Below, piece after piece: positions 8,421 to 17,700 of a stretch of 64,000 bases of DNA (its first letter is position 1; each line of letters begins with the position of its first letter). This DNA is from Flavobacteriia bacterium (lineage in GTDB: Bacteria; Bacteroidota; Bacteroidia; Flavobacteriales; Flavobacteriaceae): NCBI GenBank assembly GCA_004293165.1, contig RDYL01000006.1, positions 90,964 through 154,963 of the forward strand, in the 5' to 3' direction. A model generated the notes under the pieces. The model searched no databases and was not told where the DNA came from. It saw only the letters and a list, made by a program, of their open reading frames with translations. Both the position numbers and the translations under genes were made by a program.

Positions 8421-9046
8421 ATTAAAGTGATTTTATTGATAAATTTTTCTTTAATTCGGCTGTCGTGCGTTACAATTAATAAAGACGCTTTGTATTCTTT
8501 GGATAAAGAAGTCAGCAATTCAATTACTTTTTCTGCATTTTTATCATCTAAACTCGATGTTGGCTCATCTGCTAAAAGTACTTTAGGCTCGTTCATTAAA
8601 GCACGAGCAATGGAAACGCGTTGTTGTTGTCCTATACTCAATTGCGCTGGTAATTTAGCGGCTTGATTTTCAATACCTAATTGTTCTAATAATTTCTTAG
8701 CGCGTTTGGTATGTTTTTTACCTGTTGCTAACCAACTTGCCATTTCTAAATTTTCCAAAACAGTTAATGCTGCAATAAAATGGGATTTTTGAAAAACTAC
8801 ACCAATATGCTTACCTCGAAATTTATCGGTTGCTTTTTCTGAAAGTGCTACGATATCGGTTTTATCAATTTCGATTTCGCCTTTAGCAGGTTTTAACAAT
8901 CCTGCTAAAATATGCAAATAGGTAGTCTTACCTTTACCCGAATCGCCAGTAATTAACAAGGTACTTCCTGCTTGGCAATACAGATCTGGAAAGATAAATT
9001 CTTGCTCTTTACTGTAAGAAAATCGTATGTTTTTTGTACTTATCAT
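8417..9046 (-). CDS. ABC transporter ATP-binding protein (LolD/MacB type)
   Basis: A single nucleotide-binding domain of 209 residues. Walker A is GDSGKGKTT at 34-42, the signature is LSIGQQQRVSIARAL, Walker B is VLLADEPTSSLD, and the switch His is in LLIVTHD. The usual LSGGQ is LSIGQ here, a tolerated change. It belongs with the overlapping FtsX-like permease gene and would power that transporter at the inner membrane. This type usually does mechanical work on periplasmic or lipoprotein substrates rather than simple import. Confidence 0.9.
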   Translation of the reverse strand: MISTKNIRFSYSKEQEFIFPDLYCQAGSTLLITGDSGKGKTTYLHILAGLLKPAKGEIEIDKTDIVALSEKATDKFRGKHIGVVFQKSHFIAALTVLENLEMASWLATGKKHTKRAKKLLEQLGIENQAAKLPAQLSIGQQQRVSIARALMNEPKVLLADEPTSSLDDKNAEKVIELLTSLSKEYKASLLIVTHDSRIKEKFINKITLI

Positions 9047-9116
9047 TTGTGTTATAGCATAAATTTAGTGTTGCAAGATAACAAAATCGCTTAAAAAATT
9101 TCTTAAATATTTTTTA

Positions 9117-9154
9117 ACAAAAAAACCTTGCAAACAATTAATTTCACAAGGTTT
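9117..9154 (-). terminator. Terminator behind the superoxide dismutase gene
   Basis: On the minus strand AAACCTTG and CAAGGTTT form an eight-pair stem around a 16-base loop and run into a T tract. It begins about 20 bases after the sod stop codon. Confidence 0.7.
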
Positions 9155-9174
9155 ATTTGCTTTAATTTTAACTA

Positions 9175-10173
9175 TTATTCATCGCCATGTGTACACAATC
9201 CTACAATGGTATGAAAAGTATCATGTAAACCATTTAAAGCTTTTGTGATTTTGTCGTCAGAAGCTTTTGATTTTACTAATTTATCTAATGCTTTACTATC
9301 TTTTGCTAATTTATTGACAGCCGCCACAATTTCTTTTTTATTGAACTCAGCTGGAATTTTTGCCATTTTTAAAGCATTTGCTTTTTCAGCCATTTCAGCG
9401 CTTCTTTCTTTAATTGGCTGTAAGTTTCCTTCTTCACTTGGGTGAAACGTTTGTGACATTACTTTGTGAAACGTTTTAATTTCTGGCCATGCAGCAAAAG
9501 TATCTGGTTTTGGCATTGCTGCTTTGTATCTTTTACTTACTTCTGTCCAGTTTACTACATTCCATAAAGCAGCTAAATAATCAGCTCTTTTGTTTTGGTA
9601 TTTTAAATAATACGCGTGTTCCCAAACATCGATTCCAAAGATTGGCGTACCTTTTACTTCAGCTACATCCATTAACGGATTATCTTGATTTGGCGTTGAA
9701 CTTACTACAAGTTTTCCTTCTTTCGTAACAACTAACCAAGCCCAACCCGAACCAAAACGACTCGCTCCAGCAGCGTTTAATTTTTCTTTTAAAACATCTA
9801 AACTTCCAAAAGTTTCATTAATAGCTTTTTCTAAATCAGCCGACATTTTAGTGTTTTTCTCAGGTGTCAAAACCGACCAAAACAATTCATGGTTATAATG
9901 TCCGCCAGCGTTATTTCTAACTGCTGGTGTCATTGTAGAAACTTTTGCAAAAATTTCGTTTAAACTTAGTTTTTCATCAGCTGTTCCTGCTAATGCTGTA
10001 TTTAGATTTTTTACATAAGCAGCATGATGCTTGCTGTAGTGAATTTCCATTGTTTGCGCATCTACAAAAGGCTCCAAAGCATTGTATGCGTAAGGCAAAG
10101 CCTTTTGTGTAAACTGAGCCGATGCTGTTAATGTTACTAAAAGTGTGGCAACTAAAAGTTTTATATTCTTCAT
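9175..10173 (-). CDS. Exported Mn/Fe superoxide dismutase with His-containing C-terminal domain
   Basis: Residues 1-19 are a signal peptide, so the enzyme acts outside the cytoplasm. Residues 24-221 are a complete Mn/Fe superoxide dismutase. The metal ligands are His45 (EIHYSKHH), His95 (GGHYNHELFW), Asp182 and His186 (DVWEHAYY). GGH at 90-92 and Gln163 in NQDNP resemble the manganese type. The enzyme converts superoxide to oxygen and peroxide. Residues 222-332 are an extra, mostly helical region with FHKVMSQTFHPSEEG near its start and LHDTFHTIVGLCTH near its end, which looks like a four-helix bundle with possible metal ligands. Normal enzymes stop near 200 residues, so this is a fusion. The gene is alone between a terminator and repeats. 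Confidence 0.92.
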   Translation of the reverse strand: MKNIKLLVATLLVTLTASAQFTQKALPYAYNALEPFVDAQTMEIHYSKHHAAYVKNLNTALAGTADEKLSLNEIFAKVSTMTPAVRNNAGGHYNHELFWSVLTPEKNTKMSADLEKAINETFGSLDVLKEKLNAAGASRFGSGWAWLVVTKEGKLVVSSTPNQDNPLMDVAEVKGTPIFGIDVWEHAYYLKYQNKRADYLAALWNVVNWTEVSKRYKAAMPKPDTFAAWPEIKTFHKVMSQTFHPSEEGNLQPIKERSAEMAEKANALKMAKIPAEFNKKEIVAAVNKLAKDSKALDKLVKSKASDDKITKALNGLHDTFHTIVGLCTHGDE

Positions 10174-10293
10174 GATATTTTAATTTTTGATAAAAATACG
10201 GCTTATCAATTAGATAAAAAATTAAGAATTCTTAAAATTTACATAATTGTTGGTTTAAACACAGAGAGTACAAAGAAAAATTTATTGAAAAAC

Positions 10294-10500
10294 CATGTAA
10301 CTATGTGTTAATTTATTTTTTAAACACATAGACACATAAGTTAAAGATTGTGTATAAAAGTCGTTTCACTCTGACATTAGAAAATCATAGAATCAAGTTT
10401 GCTATGTGACTATGTGTTTGATTGTTTTTTTAAACACATAGACACATAAGTTTATGTTTGCGTGCAAAAGTCGTTTCACTATAACAATAGATAAACATAG
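10294..10500. repeat. Tandem CACATAG hairpin repeats beside the GxxExxY gene
   Basis: Two copies of a block of about 50 bases (10321-10370 and 10431-10480) begin with TAAACACATAGACACATAAG and end with AAAAGTCGTTTCACT, with starts 110 bases apart. Each is preceded by an inverted arm (CATGTAACTATGTGTTA at 10294; CTATGTGACTATGTGTTTG at 10402), so each unit can form a long hairpin. The whole interval 10174-10502 contains no gene. Confidence 0.8.
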
Positions 10501-10502
10501 CT

Positions 10503-10907
10503 TTATTGTAAATTTCTGTAGATTTCATTTACAAATGTTTTTTGCCCTTCTTTGAAAATATTTTTACAGTTAAAATTTATCAAAATTCCTTTTGGAGCAT
10601 TGAGTAAATTCATATAAGTTAGAATTTGAGAATCAAAAACTTTATGCATTTCTAGAGTAGATTTCAGTTCTACAACAATAAGATTTTCAATATACAAATC
10701 GCATCTTAAACTAGCTTCCAATTGATTACCTTTATAAATAATTGGTACTTTTTTCTCTGTGTGAAAATTTATTTTCCTCAATCGTAACTCTTCTTTCATA
10801 CATTCATGATAAACCGATTCTAACAAACCCGCTCCCAAATTTTTATGCACTTCAATTGCCGCTCCAATTATCTGAAACAACAAATCATCAATTCCTTTTT
10901 TTGTCAT
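10503..10907 (-). CDS. GxxExxY family protein, predicted RecB/Cas4-like nuclease fold
   Basis: The 134-residue protein has the naming motif GAGLLESVY (25-33). The whole motif series resembles RecB/Cas4-type PD-(D/E)xK nucleases: His21, Glu30, Asp70 (RCDLYIEN), Glu80-x-Lys82 (VELKS) and Gln94-xxx-Tyr98 (QILTY). Nuclease activity is inferred from these motifs; no function is established that I know of. It is encoded alone, with CACATAG hairpin repeats on both sides (10294-10480 and 10918-10936), while radC follows on its 5' side. The family often occurs in several copies in Bacteroidota. Confidence in the family is high, in a biochemical role low. Confidence 0.85.
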   Translation of the reverse strand: MTKKGIDDLLFQIIGAAIEVHKNLGAGLLESVYHECMKEELRLRKINFHTEKKVPIIYKGNQLEASLRCDLYIENLIVVELKSTLEMHKVFDSQILTYMNLLNAPKGILINFNCKNIFKEGQKTFVNEIYRNLQ

Positions 10908-10917
10908 AATAAAAAAA

Positions 10918-10937
10918 CTATGTGACTATGTGTTTGG
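10918..10937. repeat. CTATGTGACTATGTGTTTG repeat copy
   Basis: The same CTATGTGACTATGTGTTTG seen at 10402 lies just upstream (minus-strand sense) of the GxxExxY start, in the same orientation. It is the inverse of the AAACACATAGACACATAAG copies on the other side of that gene. Confidence 0.75.
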
Positions 10938-10943
10938 AAAAAA

Positions 10944-11627
10944 TCAAAAAATCCCTTCATCCTGAAAACTCAAATAACCATTTTCGGTGATGATAAGATG
11001 GTCTAATACTTGAATTTCTAATGTTTGTCCAGCTTCTTTGACTCTTTTGGTGATTTTTAAATCGGCTTCACTGGCGATTAATTTCCCTGATGGATGATTG
11101 TGCGATAGAATTAAACCCGTTGCGTTTTGTTCGAATGCAATTTTGAAGATTATTCGAATATCTACAACTGTTCCTGTGATTCCCCCTTTTGAGAGTTGGG
11201 CTTTGTATATGACTTTATTGGAATTGTTGAGATATAATACCCAAAATTCTTCGTGGGGCAATTCGCCAATAATGGGTTGCATGATATCGAAAACTGCTTT
11301 ACTAGAGGTGATTTTTTTGAGTTCGACAGCTTCTTCAGCTCTTCGTCTTCTTCCTAATTCTAGTGCAGCGGCGATGCAAATGGCTTTAGCTTCTCCAATT
11401 CCTTTGAATTGCATGAGTTGGGAAACCGACATTTTTCCTAATGTATTCAGATTATTTTCTGAAGAAGCTAAAATGCGTTGGCACAATTGTACCGCGCTCT
11501 CATTTCGAGAACCGGAACCAATTAAAATAGCAAGTAATTCGGAATCAGATAAGGTGGATTTACCTTTAAGAAGAAATTTTTCACGTGGGCGATCATCTTC
11601 AGCCCATTGGTTGATTGGCGTGTACAT
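10944..11627 (-). CDS. radC: RadC/MPN+ (JAMM) family protein
   Basis: The 227-residue protein is full length for RadC. An N-terminal UPF0758 part with a helix-hairpin-helix-like segment (LMQFKGIGEAKA, 71-82) precedes a JAMM metalloprotease-like domain. The zinc motif is intact: Glu in HEEFW (125-129) and HNHPSG with His176, His178 and Asp189. The historic name links it to DNA repair, but that role is doubtful in the literature and the biochemical function is not settled. The gene stands alone on the minus strand; its 5' side faces a short repeat-like region. Confidence 0.93.
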   Translation of the reverse strand: MYTPINQWAEDDRPREKFLLKGKSTLSDSELLAILIGSGSRNESAVQLCQRILASSENNLNTLGKMSVSQLMQFKGIGEAKAICIAAALELGRRRRAEEAVELKKITSSKAVFDIMQPIIGELPHEEFWVLYLNNSNKVIYKAQLSKGGITGTVVDIRIIFKIAFEQNATGLILSHNHPSGKLIASEADLKITKRVKEAGQTLEIQVLDHLIITENGYLSFQDEGIF

Positions 11628-11804
11628 AAAATTTTATTTTGGCGTTTATGTGAACAAAAATAATTGAAAAAATTTAAATATCAAAAATTATTGATGGGTG
11701 ATGGATGATGGGTGAAGGAAGTTGGAAGTCGGAGGATTTTTTTCAATTTTAGAAGGATTGATACTAAATTCAGTTGAAAATACGTTTTTATAAAAAATTA
11801 GCAC

Positions 11805-12452
11805 ATGAAATTTACTGGAATTATTTTATTGTCTTTTTTATTTCTGAATTGTAAAAAAGAAACCTTTAAAACGGAAATAGCGCAACAGATTGAATCAAAA
11901 CCAGCAACTCAACTCATAGAAAACCCAACTGATTTTTATGAAAAATTATCCAATGCAGCGCTTTCGATAATTGATCCAGAAGTGGTTTATACTCCGGCTT
12001 ATGTTGGGATAAAATATCCAAATGGTGATGTTCCTGCAAAAACGGGAGTTTGTACCGATGTGGTGATTCGTGCCTATCGAAAACTAGGAATTGATTTGCA
12101 AAAACAAGTGCATGAAGACATGAAAGACAACTTTTCCTTGTATCCCAATTTAAAAAAATGGGGTCTAAAAACCACAGATAAAAATATCGACCATAGAAGA
12201 GTTCCGAATTTAGAAGTTTTCTTTGCTCGAAAAGGAAAAAATTTACCAATTTCACAAAACCCAAAAGATTACAAAACAGGTGATTTAGTCACTTGGATGA
12301 TTGGCGATAAATTGCCACACATTGGAATTGTAACACATATAAAATCAGAAAATGGAAACCATATGATTGTACACAACGTAGGAAGCGGACAAGTTTTAGA
12401 AGATTGTTTGTTCAGTTGGAAAATTGTGGGGCATTATAAATACGGCAATTAG
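11805..12452 (+). CDS. DUF1287 family lipoprotein
   Basis: Residues 1-16 form a lipoprotein signal with lipobox LFLNC (Cys16), so it is anchored in a membrane on the periplasmic side. The rest is a DUF1287 domain with PNGDVPAKTGVCTDVVIRAYR, where the Cys is the likely catalytic residue of an NlpC/P60-like fold. Later segments are DHRRVPNLEVFFARKG, GDLVTWM and LPHIGIVT, the last carrying the likely catalytic His. The family is thought to be papain-like peptidases or amidases of the cell envelope; the substrate is not known. It is convergent with mpl, a peptidoglycan-recycling ligase, but not in its operon. Confidence 0.82.
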   Translation: MKFTGIILLSFLFLNCKKETFKTEIAQQIESKPATQLIENPTDFYEKLSNAALSIIDPEVVYTPAYVGIKYPNGDVPAKTGVCTDVVIRAYRKLGIDLQKQVHEDMKDNFSLYPNLKKWGLKTTDKNIDHRRVPNLEVFFARKGKNLPISQNPKDYKTGDLVTWMIGDKLPHIGIVTHIKSENGNHMIVHNVGSGQVLEDCLFSWKIVGHYKYGN

Positions 12453-12516
12453 ACAATTTTCAATGTACCAATTAAATCTCGAGTAAAATTGACACATTGA
12501 CTAATTGGCATATTGG

Positions 12517-13872
12517 CTAATTGATTAATCCTTTCACCTCATCAAAATTCAAACCACCATAATTTCCTGAACTCATTAATAGTAAAGCGGAGTTTTCTAA
12601 ATTTTGGCTGAATAAAAAGTCTTTGAATTCGGTTGGATTGGTATAAATGATTAAATCTTCTCTTTGGAACGATTCTGCAATTTGGTCGTAGGTAACTTCT
12701 TCCAAACGTTTGATTTTTACAGCATCGGGCGAATAGAAAACCACAGCAAAATCCGCTGCGTCTAAAGCGCCTTGGTATTCTTTTAAGAATTCGGCATTTA
12801 AACTGCTGTACGTATGCAATTCTAAACAAGCGATTAATTTTCTATCGGGATATTGTGCTTTTACGGCTTTTGTAGTAGCAGAAACTTTACTTGGCGAATG
12901 CGCAAAATCTTTATAAGCAACTTTATTAGCACTTTCGGCAATTTTTTCTAATCGTTTGGAAGCGCCTTTGAAACTGGCGATGGCTTCGTAAAATTCGGCT
13001 TCGTCCACGCCCATGCATTGGCAAATCCATTTGGCACCGGCTAAATTGCTTAAATTGTGAGCTCCGAAAACTTCAATTGGCATTGGTCCTTCTGGCGTAT
13101 CTAATAAAGTTGTTCCGTTTTCAACGGTGTAACTTGGGGTTTGGTAAGCAATTTTTCGGATTTGATTTTCAGTTTCTTCGGCCACTGATTTTACGGCTTC
13201 GTCTTCTTCGTTGTAAACTAAAATGCCGCCACGCGTGATTTGATTAGCGAAAATTCTGAATTGTTCTACATAATTATCAAATGTTGGAAATACATTGATA
13301 TGATCCCAAGCAATTCCTGACAACAACGCGATATTGGGTTGGTACAAATGAAATTTTGGTCGTAAATCGATTGGAGAAGTCAAATATTCATCGCCTTCTA
13401 ACACAATAAAATCGTTGTTTTCAGTTAAATGCACCATCGTATCGAAACCTTCTAACTGTGCTCCTACCATATAATCCACTTCGATATTATGATAATGCAT
13501 CACGTGTAAAATCATCGAAGTAATCGTCGTTTTTCCATGCGAACCACCAATAACTACTCGGGTTTTATTTTTCGATTGTTCGTATAAAAATTCAGGATAC
13601 GAATAAATCTTCAAGCCTAATTCTTGTGCTTTCAACAATTCTGGATTATCAGCTTTGGCGTGCATTCCTAGAATAATCGCTTCAATATCGGTTGTGATTT
13701 TTTCGGGAAACCAACCTTCTTCTTTTGGCAACAATCCTTTTTTCTCCAAACGTGATTTTGAAGGTTCAAAAATAGCGTCATCACTACCCGTTACATGATA
13801 TCCTTTGTTGTGTAAGGCTAATGCTAAATTGTGCATGGCTGCTCCGCCAATGGCTATGAAATGTGTTCTCAT
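12517..13872 (-). CDS. mpl: UDP-N-acetylmuramate:L-Ala-gamma-D-Glu-meso-DAP ligase (Mpl)
   Basis: This 451-residue Mur ligase lacks the later steps of the MurC pathway and matches Mpl, which re-attaches the recycled peptide L-Ala-D-Glu-meso-DAP to UDP-MurNAc. The N-terminal Rossmann part begins HFIAIGGAAMHNLALAL and has GSDD at 29-32. The ATP loop is GGSHGKTTITSM (109-120). The central domain has LEGDEYLTSP, and the C-terminal part has KDFAHSPSKV, where the family usually has DFAHHP. The sequence ends with MSSGNYGGL. It implies meso-DAP peptidoglycan and cell-wall recycling. A murC assignment is less likely because of the GGAAM and EGDEY forms. Confidence 0.93.
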   Translation of the reverse strand: MRTHFIAIGGAAMHNLALALHNKGYHVTGSDDAIFEPSKSRLEKKGLLPKEEGWFPEKITTDIEAIILGMHAKADNPELLKAQELGLKIYSYPEFLYEQSKNKTRVVIGGSHGKTTITSMILHVMHYHNIEVDYMVGAQLEGFDTMVHLTENNDFIVLEGDEYLTSPIDLRPKFHLYQPNIALLSGIAWDHINVFPTFDNYVEQFRIFANQITRGGILVYNEEDEAVKSVAEETENQIRKIAYQTPSYTVENGTTLLDTPEGPMPIEVFGAHNLSNLAGAKWICQCMGVDEAEFYEAIASFKGASKRLEKIAESANKVAYKDFAHSPSKVSATTKAVKAQYPDRKLIACLELHTYSSLNAEFLKEYQGALDAADFAVVFYSPDAVKIKRLEEVTYDQIAESFQREDLIIYTNPTEFKDFLFSQNLENSALLLMSSGNYGGLNFDEVKGLIN

Positions 13873-13958
13873 CTTTATAGTTTATGAGTTGAAAAGTTCA
13901 TGAGTTTAAGAGTTTAGGCACATTGCCTATTAGACTATTAAACCTATAACCTTTTAAC

Positions 13959-14645
13959 CTATTTTTCAAATTGTTCTTTTAACTTATTTGCTTTCGCTTT
14001 ATCTTTCAGTTTGTTCAAATATAAGTCATATAATTTTTCGAAAGTGGTTTTTGAATTACCAATTTCGTGCGCTTTTTTATAATGGTTTTCCGCTTTTGCA
14101 TAACGTTTAAAATACACATCGATATATCCTTTTGCTAAAAACCCATCGACTTTTGAAAGCAGTATTAACTCATCAGCATATTTTTGTGCTTTTTTTTCGC
14201 TTCCACCTATCAAAGCAGGTAATTCAATGTATAACATAACTAATGCCCAACGGGTTTCAATATGTTTTGAATCTAATTTAGCTGCTGTAAGAAACGATTC
14301 TTCAACTTCATCTATCATTCCTAAAGCTTTAAATTTATTGGATTCTTTGGCTTTCATACCTAATGCACCACCATATTTGTACCAATAATTGGCAATTTTT
14401 GGATAAGTAACTTTTAGTCTTTTATAATTTGTAATCGCCGCATCCCAATCTTTTTGATGACCCGCAATATCACCAAGATATTCAATGGCTCTTGCATGGT
14501 TCGGTTGCGCTTTTAAATGTTCGGAAAATAGTTTTTCGGATTCGGTATATTTTTTTTGCGCATACAATTTCTCAGCCTTTTCAAACGTTGATTGTGAAAA
14601 GACTGAAAACGAAATCAATAGAAAAAAGATTTGGATAATTTTCAT
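13959..14645 (-). CDS. Secreted tetratricopeptide repeat protein
   Basis: The signal peptide is at 1-17 (MKIIQIFFLLISFSVFS). The rest is helical with TPR spacing: FEKAEKLYAQKKYTESEKLF (about 21-40), then a repeat ending in IEYLGDIAGHQKDWDAAITNY, a longer middle part, and a last TPR around AKAENHYKKAHEIG. TPR proteins are protein-binding scaffolds; no partner can be read from the neighbours. The gene is separated from mpl by about 85 bases of low-complexity repeat and is divergent from the large macroglobulin gene. Function remains unknown. Confidence 0.75.
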   Translation of the reverse strand: MKIIQIFFLLISFSVFSQSTFEKAEKLYAQKKYTESEKLFSEHLKAQPNHARAIEYLGDIAGHQKDWDAAITNYKRLKVTYPKIANYWYKYGGALGMKAKESNKFKALGMIDEVEESFLTAAKLDSKHIETRWALVMLYIELPALIGGSEKKAQKYADELILLSKVDGFLAKGYIDVYFKRYAKAENHYKKAHEIGNSKTTFEKLYDLYLNKLKDKAKANKLKEQFEK

Positions 14646-14756
14646 TTTTCAAAAATAGTGAAATGATTTTAGTTAATTTTACTTACAAATAATTTATTTT
14701 AATTACGTCCCAACCTTTTTATATTTTTTACACTCTTTATATAAAAACCAACTATT

Positions 14757-17700
14757 ATGCGCAAAATATTATTATTAATCTTATTAGTTAATTCGTTCAA
14801 TTTATATAGTCAGTATGATGATAAGTGGAAAGAAGTTTATAGATATGAATTGGACGGAAAAGTTAAATCTGCTCAAGAAAAAGTTCAAGAAATTTACAAA
14901 AAAGCAAAGCGAAAAAATGATGAAACGCAAATCATCAAATGTTTTTTCTATTTATCAAAATTTGAACAAGTTTTTGATGAAAAAGCTCAGTCTACAATTA
15001 TAAATAATCTTCAGAAAGAAATTAATGAAGCCAAACCTGTTTCAAAAGCTGTATTACAATATGTTTACATAATCATTATAGATGAATATTACCAAAGAAA
15101 TAATTACAACTTTAACAAAAGAACCAATTTAGAAAATCAAAAAAACAAAGATTTTTTGACGTGGACAGAAGCTGATTTTAATGCTCAAATAGAAAAAAAC
15201 TATGATAATCTCTTGTCAAATGAGAACGAATTAAGAAATACAAGTATTGAAAAAATTAAAGAAATTTTTGATATTTCATCAAGTGTAGATATAAAAAACT
15301 TTAGCGTTTATGATTTTCTAGCTCAAAAAAAAGGCGACCATCTTAAGTCTACAATTACTTCCTGGAAACAAAAAAAATCAATTGATTTTAAATCAGAGAT
15401 TGAAATTTTTTATGAAAATCCTGATTCTTTTGTAAAATACAATACAAAAAAATTAGAGGATGATAACTTAAAAAAATTAATAACCCTTTTACAAAACAAT
15501 GAAAAATATTATCTGAATCAGAAGAATTATGAAAAATTAGATTTCGCATATTATGAAAGACTAAAATTCATAAAAGAAACCTTCTGGGATGAAGAATTTT
15601 ATCTAAAAAAAGCTACTTCTTTAGAAAAAACAACTACCAATCTATTTTTAAAACAACTTTTAAGAGTAGATAGAGCTTGGCATTATTATAATAAAACGTA
15701 TAAAAAAGGCGAATTCAATTCGTATACTAGTACATTAAAACTCGTAGATACTATTTTAAATACAAAAGTTAACGTGAATGCATTAGCAGAAGCTGAAAAA
15801 ATAAAAATTGAAATCAATAATAAACATTTAGAAATCAAATTACCTAAAACAAGCTATCCTAAACAAAATAATAGAGCTTTTGTAAATTTCAAAAATATTG
15901 ATTCGCTTACTATTTCTTATTATGAATTACCACAAAAACTAAATTATCTTTTTAAGAATAATTACTATTATAACAATACTGAAAAACTTAATAAAGATTC
16001 AATAATCAATGCATTTTTATTGAAAAACAAAGTGTTTAAAACACAAAAAGTAGTACTGCCAAACAAACGAGATTATTTTGAATATTCAACCGAAATTTTA
16101 TTAGAAAAATTAGATGTTGGCAATTATTTAATTTATATCGAAACGCCAAACGATACCATTTCTACCAAAAAAGTATTTGATTACACTATTCTTCAAGTTA
16201 CCAATCTATATGTAATTGAAGATAACGAAGAAAACAAAGATGCCTTTTACATATATGATAGGAAGCTAGGAAAACCATTAGAAGATGTAAAAATTGCTAG
16301 TGAGGAGGAAAACATAAAAACGAATGCAAATGGAAATGCCTATTTTAAACATAAATGGAGAATAAAAGACAAAAAATACAGCAATGATATTTTAATCACT
16401 TCGAAAAATGATTCCTTATCTATAAATTACAATAGAAACTTTTTATCTACAAATGAAATTAATAATAAATCGGTAGATGATTATGAAAATTGGGAAGCAA
16501 AAGCAATGATATACTTTGATCGTGCTATATACAGACCCGGACAAAAAATATTTTATAAAGGTGTTATCATCCAGAAAAAAGATGCTGTTAAAAATGTGGT
16601 GCCATTTGTTACTGTTCATGTTACAATTTCAGACGTTAACAATACCAAATTAAAAGAATATGATGTTCAAACAAATGAATTTGGAAGTTTTTCTGGAGAA
16701 TTTGACATTCCAAAAAACACCTTAACTGGAGAATTCAGCATAGAAATTGAAGAACCTGACAACTATGAACAAGATTCAAAATACTATAATAAAAAAGAAG
16801 AGGAACATGAATTTTGGGACAACGTTGATTTTGAAAGTTACACCGAATTTAAGTTCAAAGTAGAAGAATACAAACGCCCAACATTTGAAGTTAACTTTGA
16901 TGAAATAAAGGAAAATTATACTGTTGGTGATACTATTAAAATTAAAGGAAACGCAAAAGCATTAGCAGGAAATAATATTACCAATGCTAAAATTAAATAT
17001 TCCATTTCAAAAAATTGCTACAGTAAAACTAAAAGCATTCCGTTTGATGAAAATTACATCGATTCAGAAACTACTACAGATGAAAATGGAAATTTCACAA
17101 TCCAATTCGTTGCCTCTGATTCGATAATCCGAAATGAAGAAATTGAAACATTAAATTTTGGTATTAATGTAAACGTAACTGATATACAAGGAGAGACTAG
17201 ATCAGCCTCTCAAAATATTGTTGTAGGCAAAGAAATGTTGAAAATGTATTTGAATGTTAATTCAGAATTAATTTCGGAAGAAAACAACAAACTGACTATT
17301 TCTGCAACCACTTTAAACAATTATCCAATTGAAGCCAATGGAACAATAAAAATATATGAACTTAAAAAGAAAAATTTCTTAAAAGGACGACTATATTCAA
17401 TTCCAGAAATTCAAACTATTAGTAAAGAAGATTTTCAACAATTATTTCCATATGAGCCTTATGACAAATCAGATGAAGAAGTTCAAGAAGTTCTTGTAAA
17501 AACATTTTCTTTTGACACGAAAACAACCAAAGAAATAACATTAGAATTTTTAAAAAACTATAGAAATTCTAACTTCAAAATCGTTGCCGAAGCTTATGAT
17601 TTAAAAAACAATTTAATTACAAACCAAAGAGAAATTAGTGTTAAATCAAAACAATATCCTTATTCTGAAAAAGAATTATTAACTTATAAAGATATTTCTG

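Noticed and set aside
10294..10500. Insertion-sequence remnant
   Set aside because: There is no transposase sequence and the two units are short hairpin repeats, not terminal inverted repeats of one element.
11098..11667. 189-codon plus-strand frame over radC
   Set aside because: It is antisense to radC, whose JAMM motif is intact; no own promoter or family.
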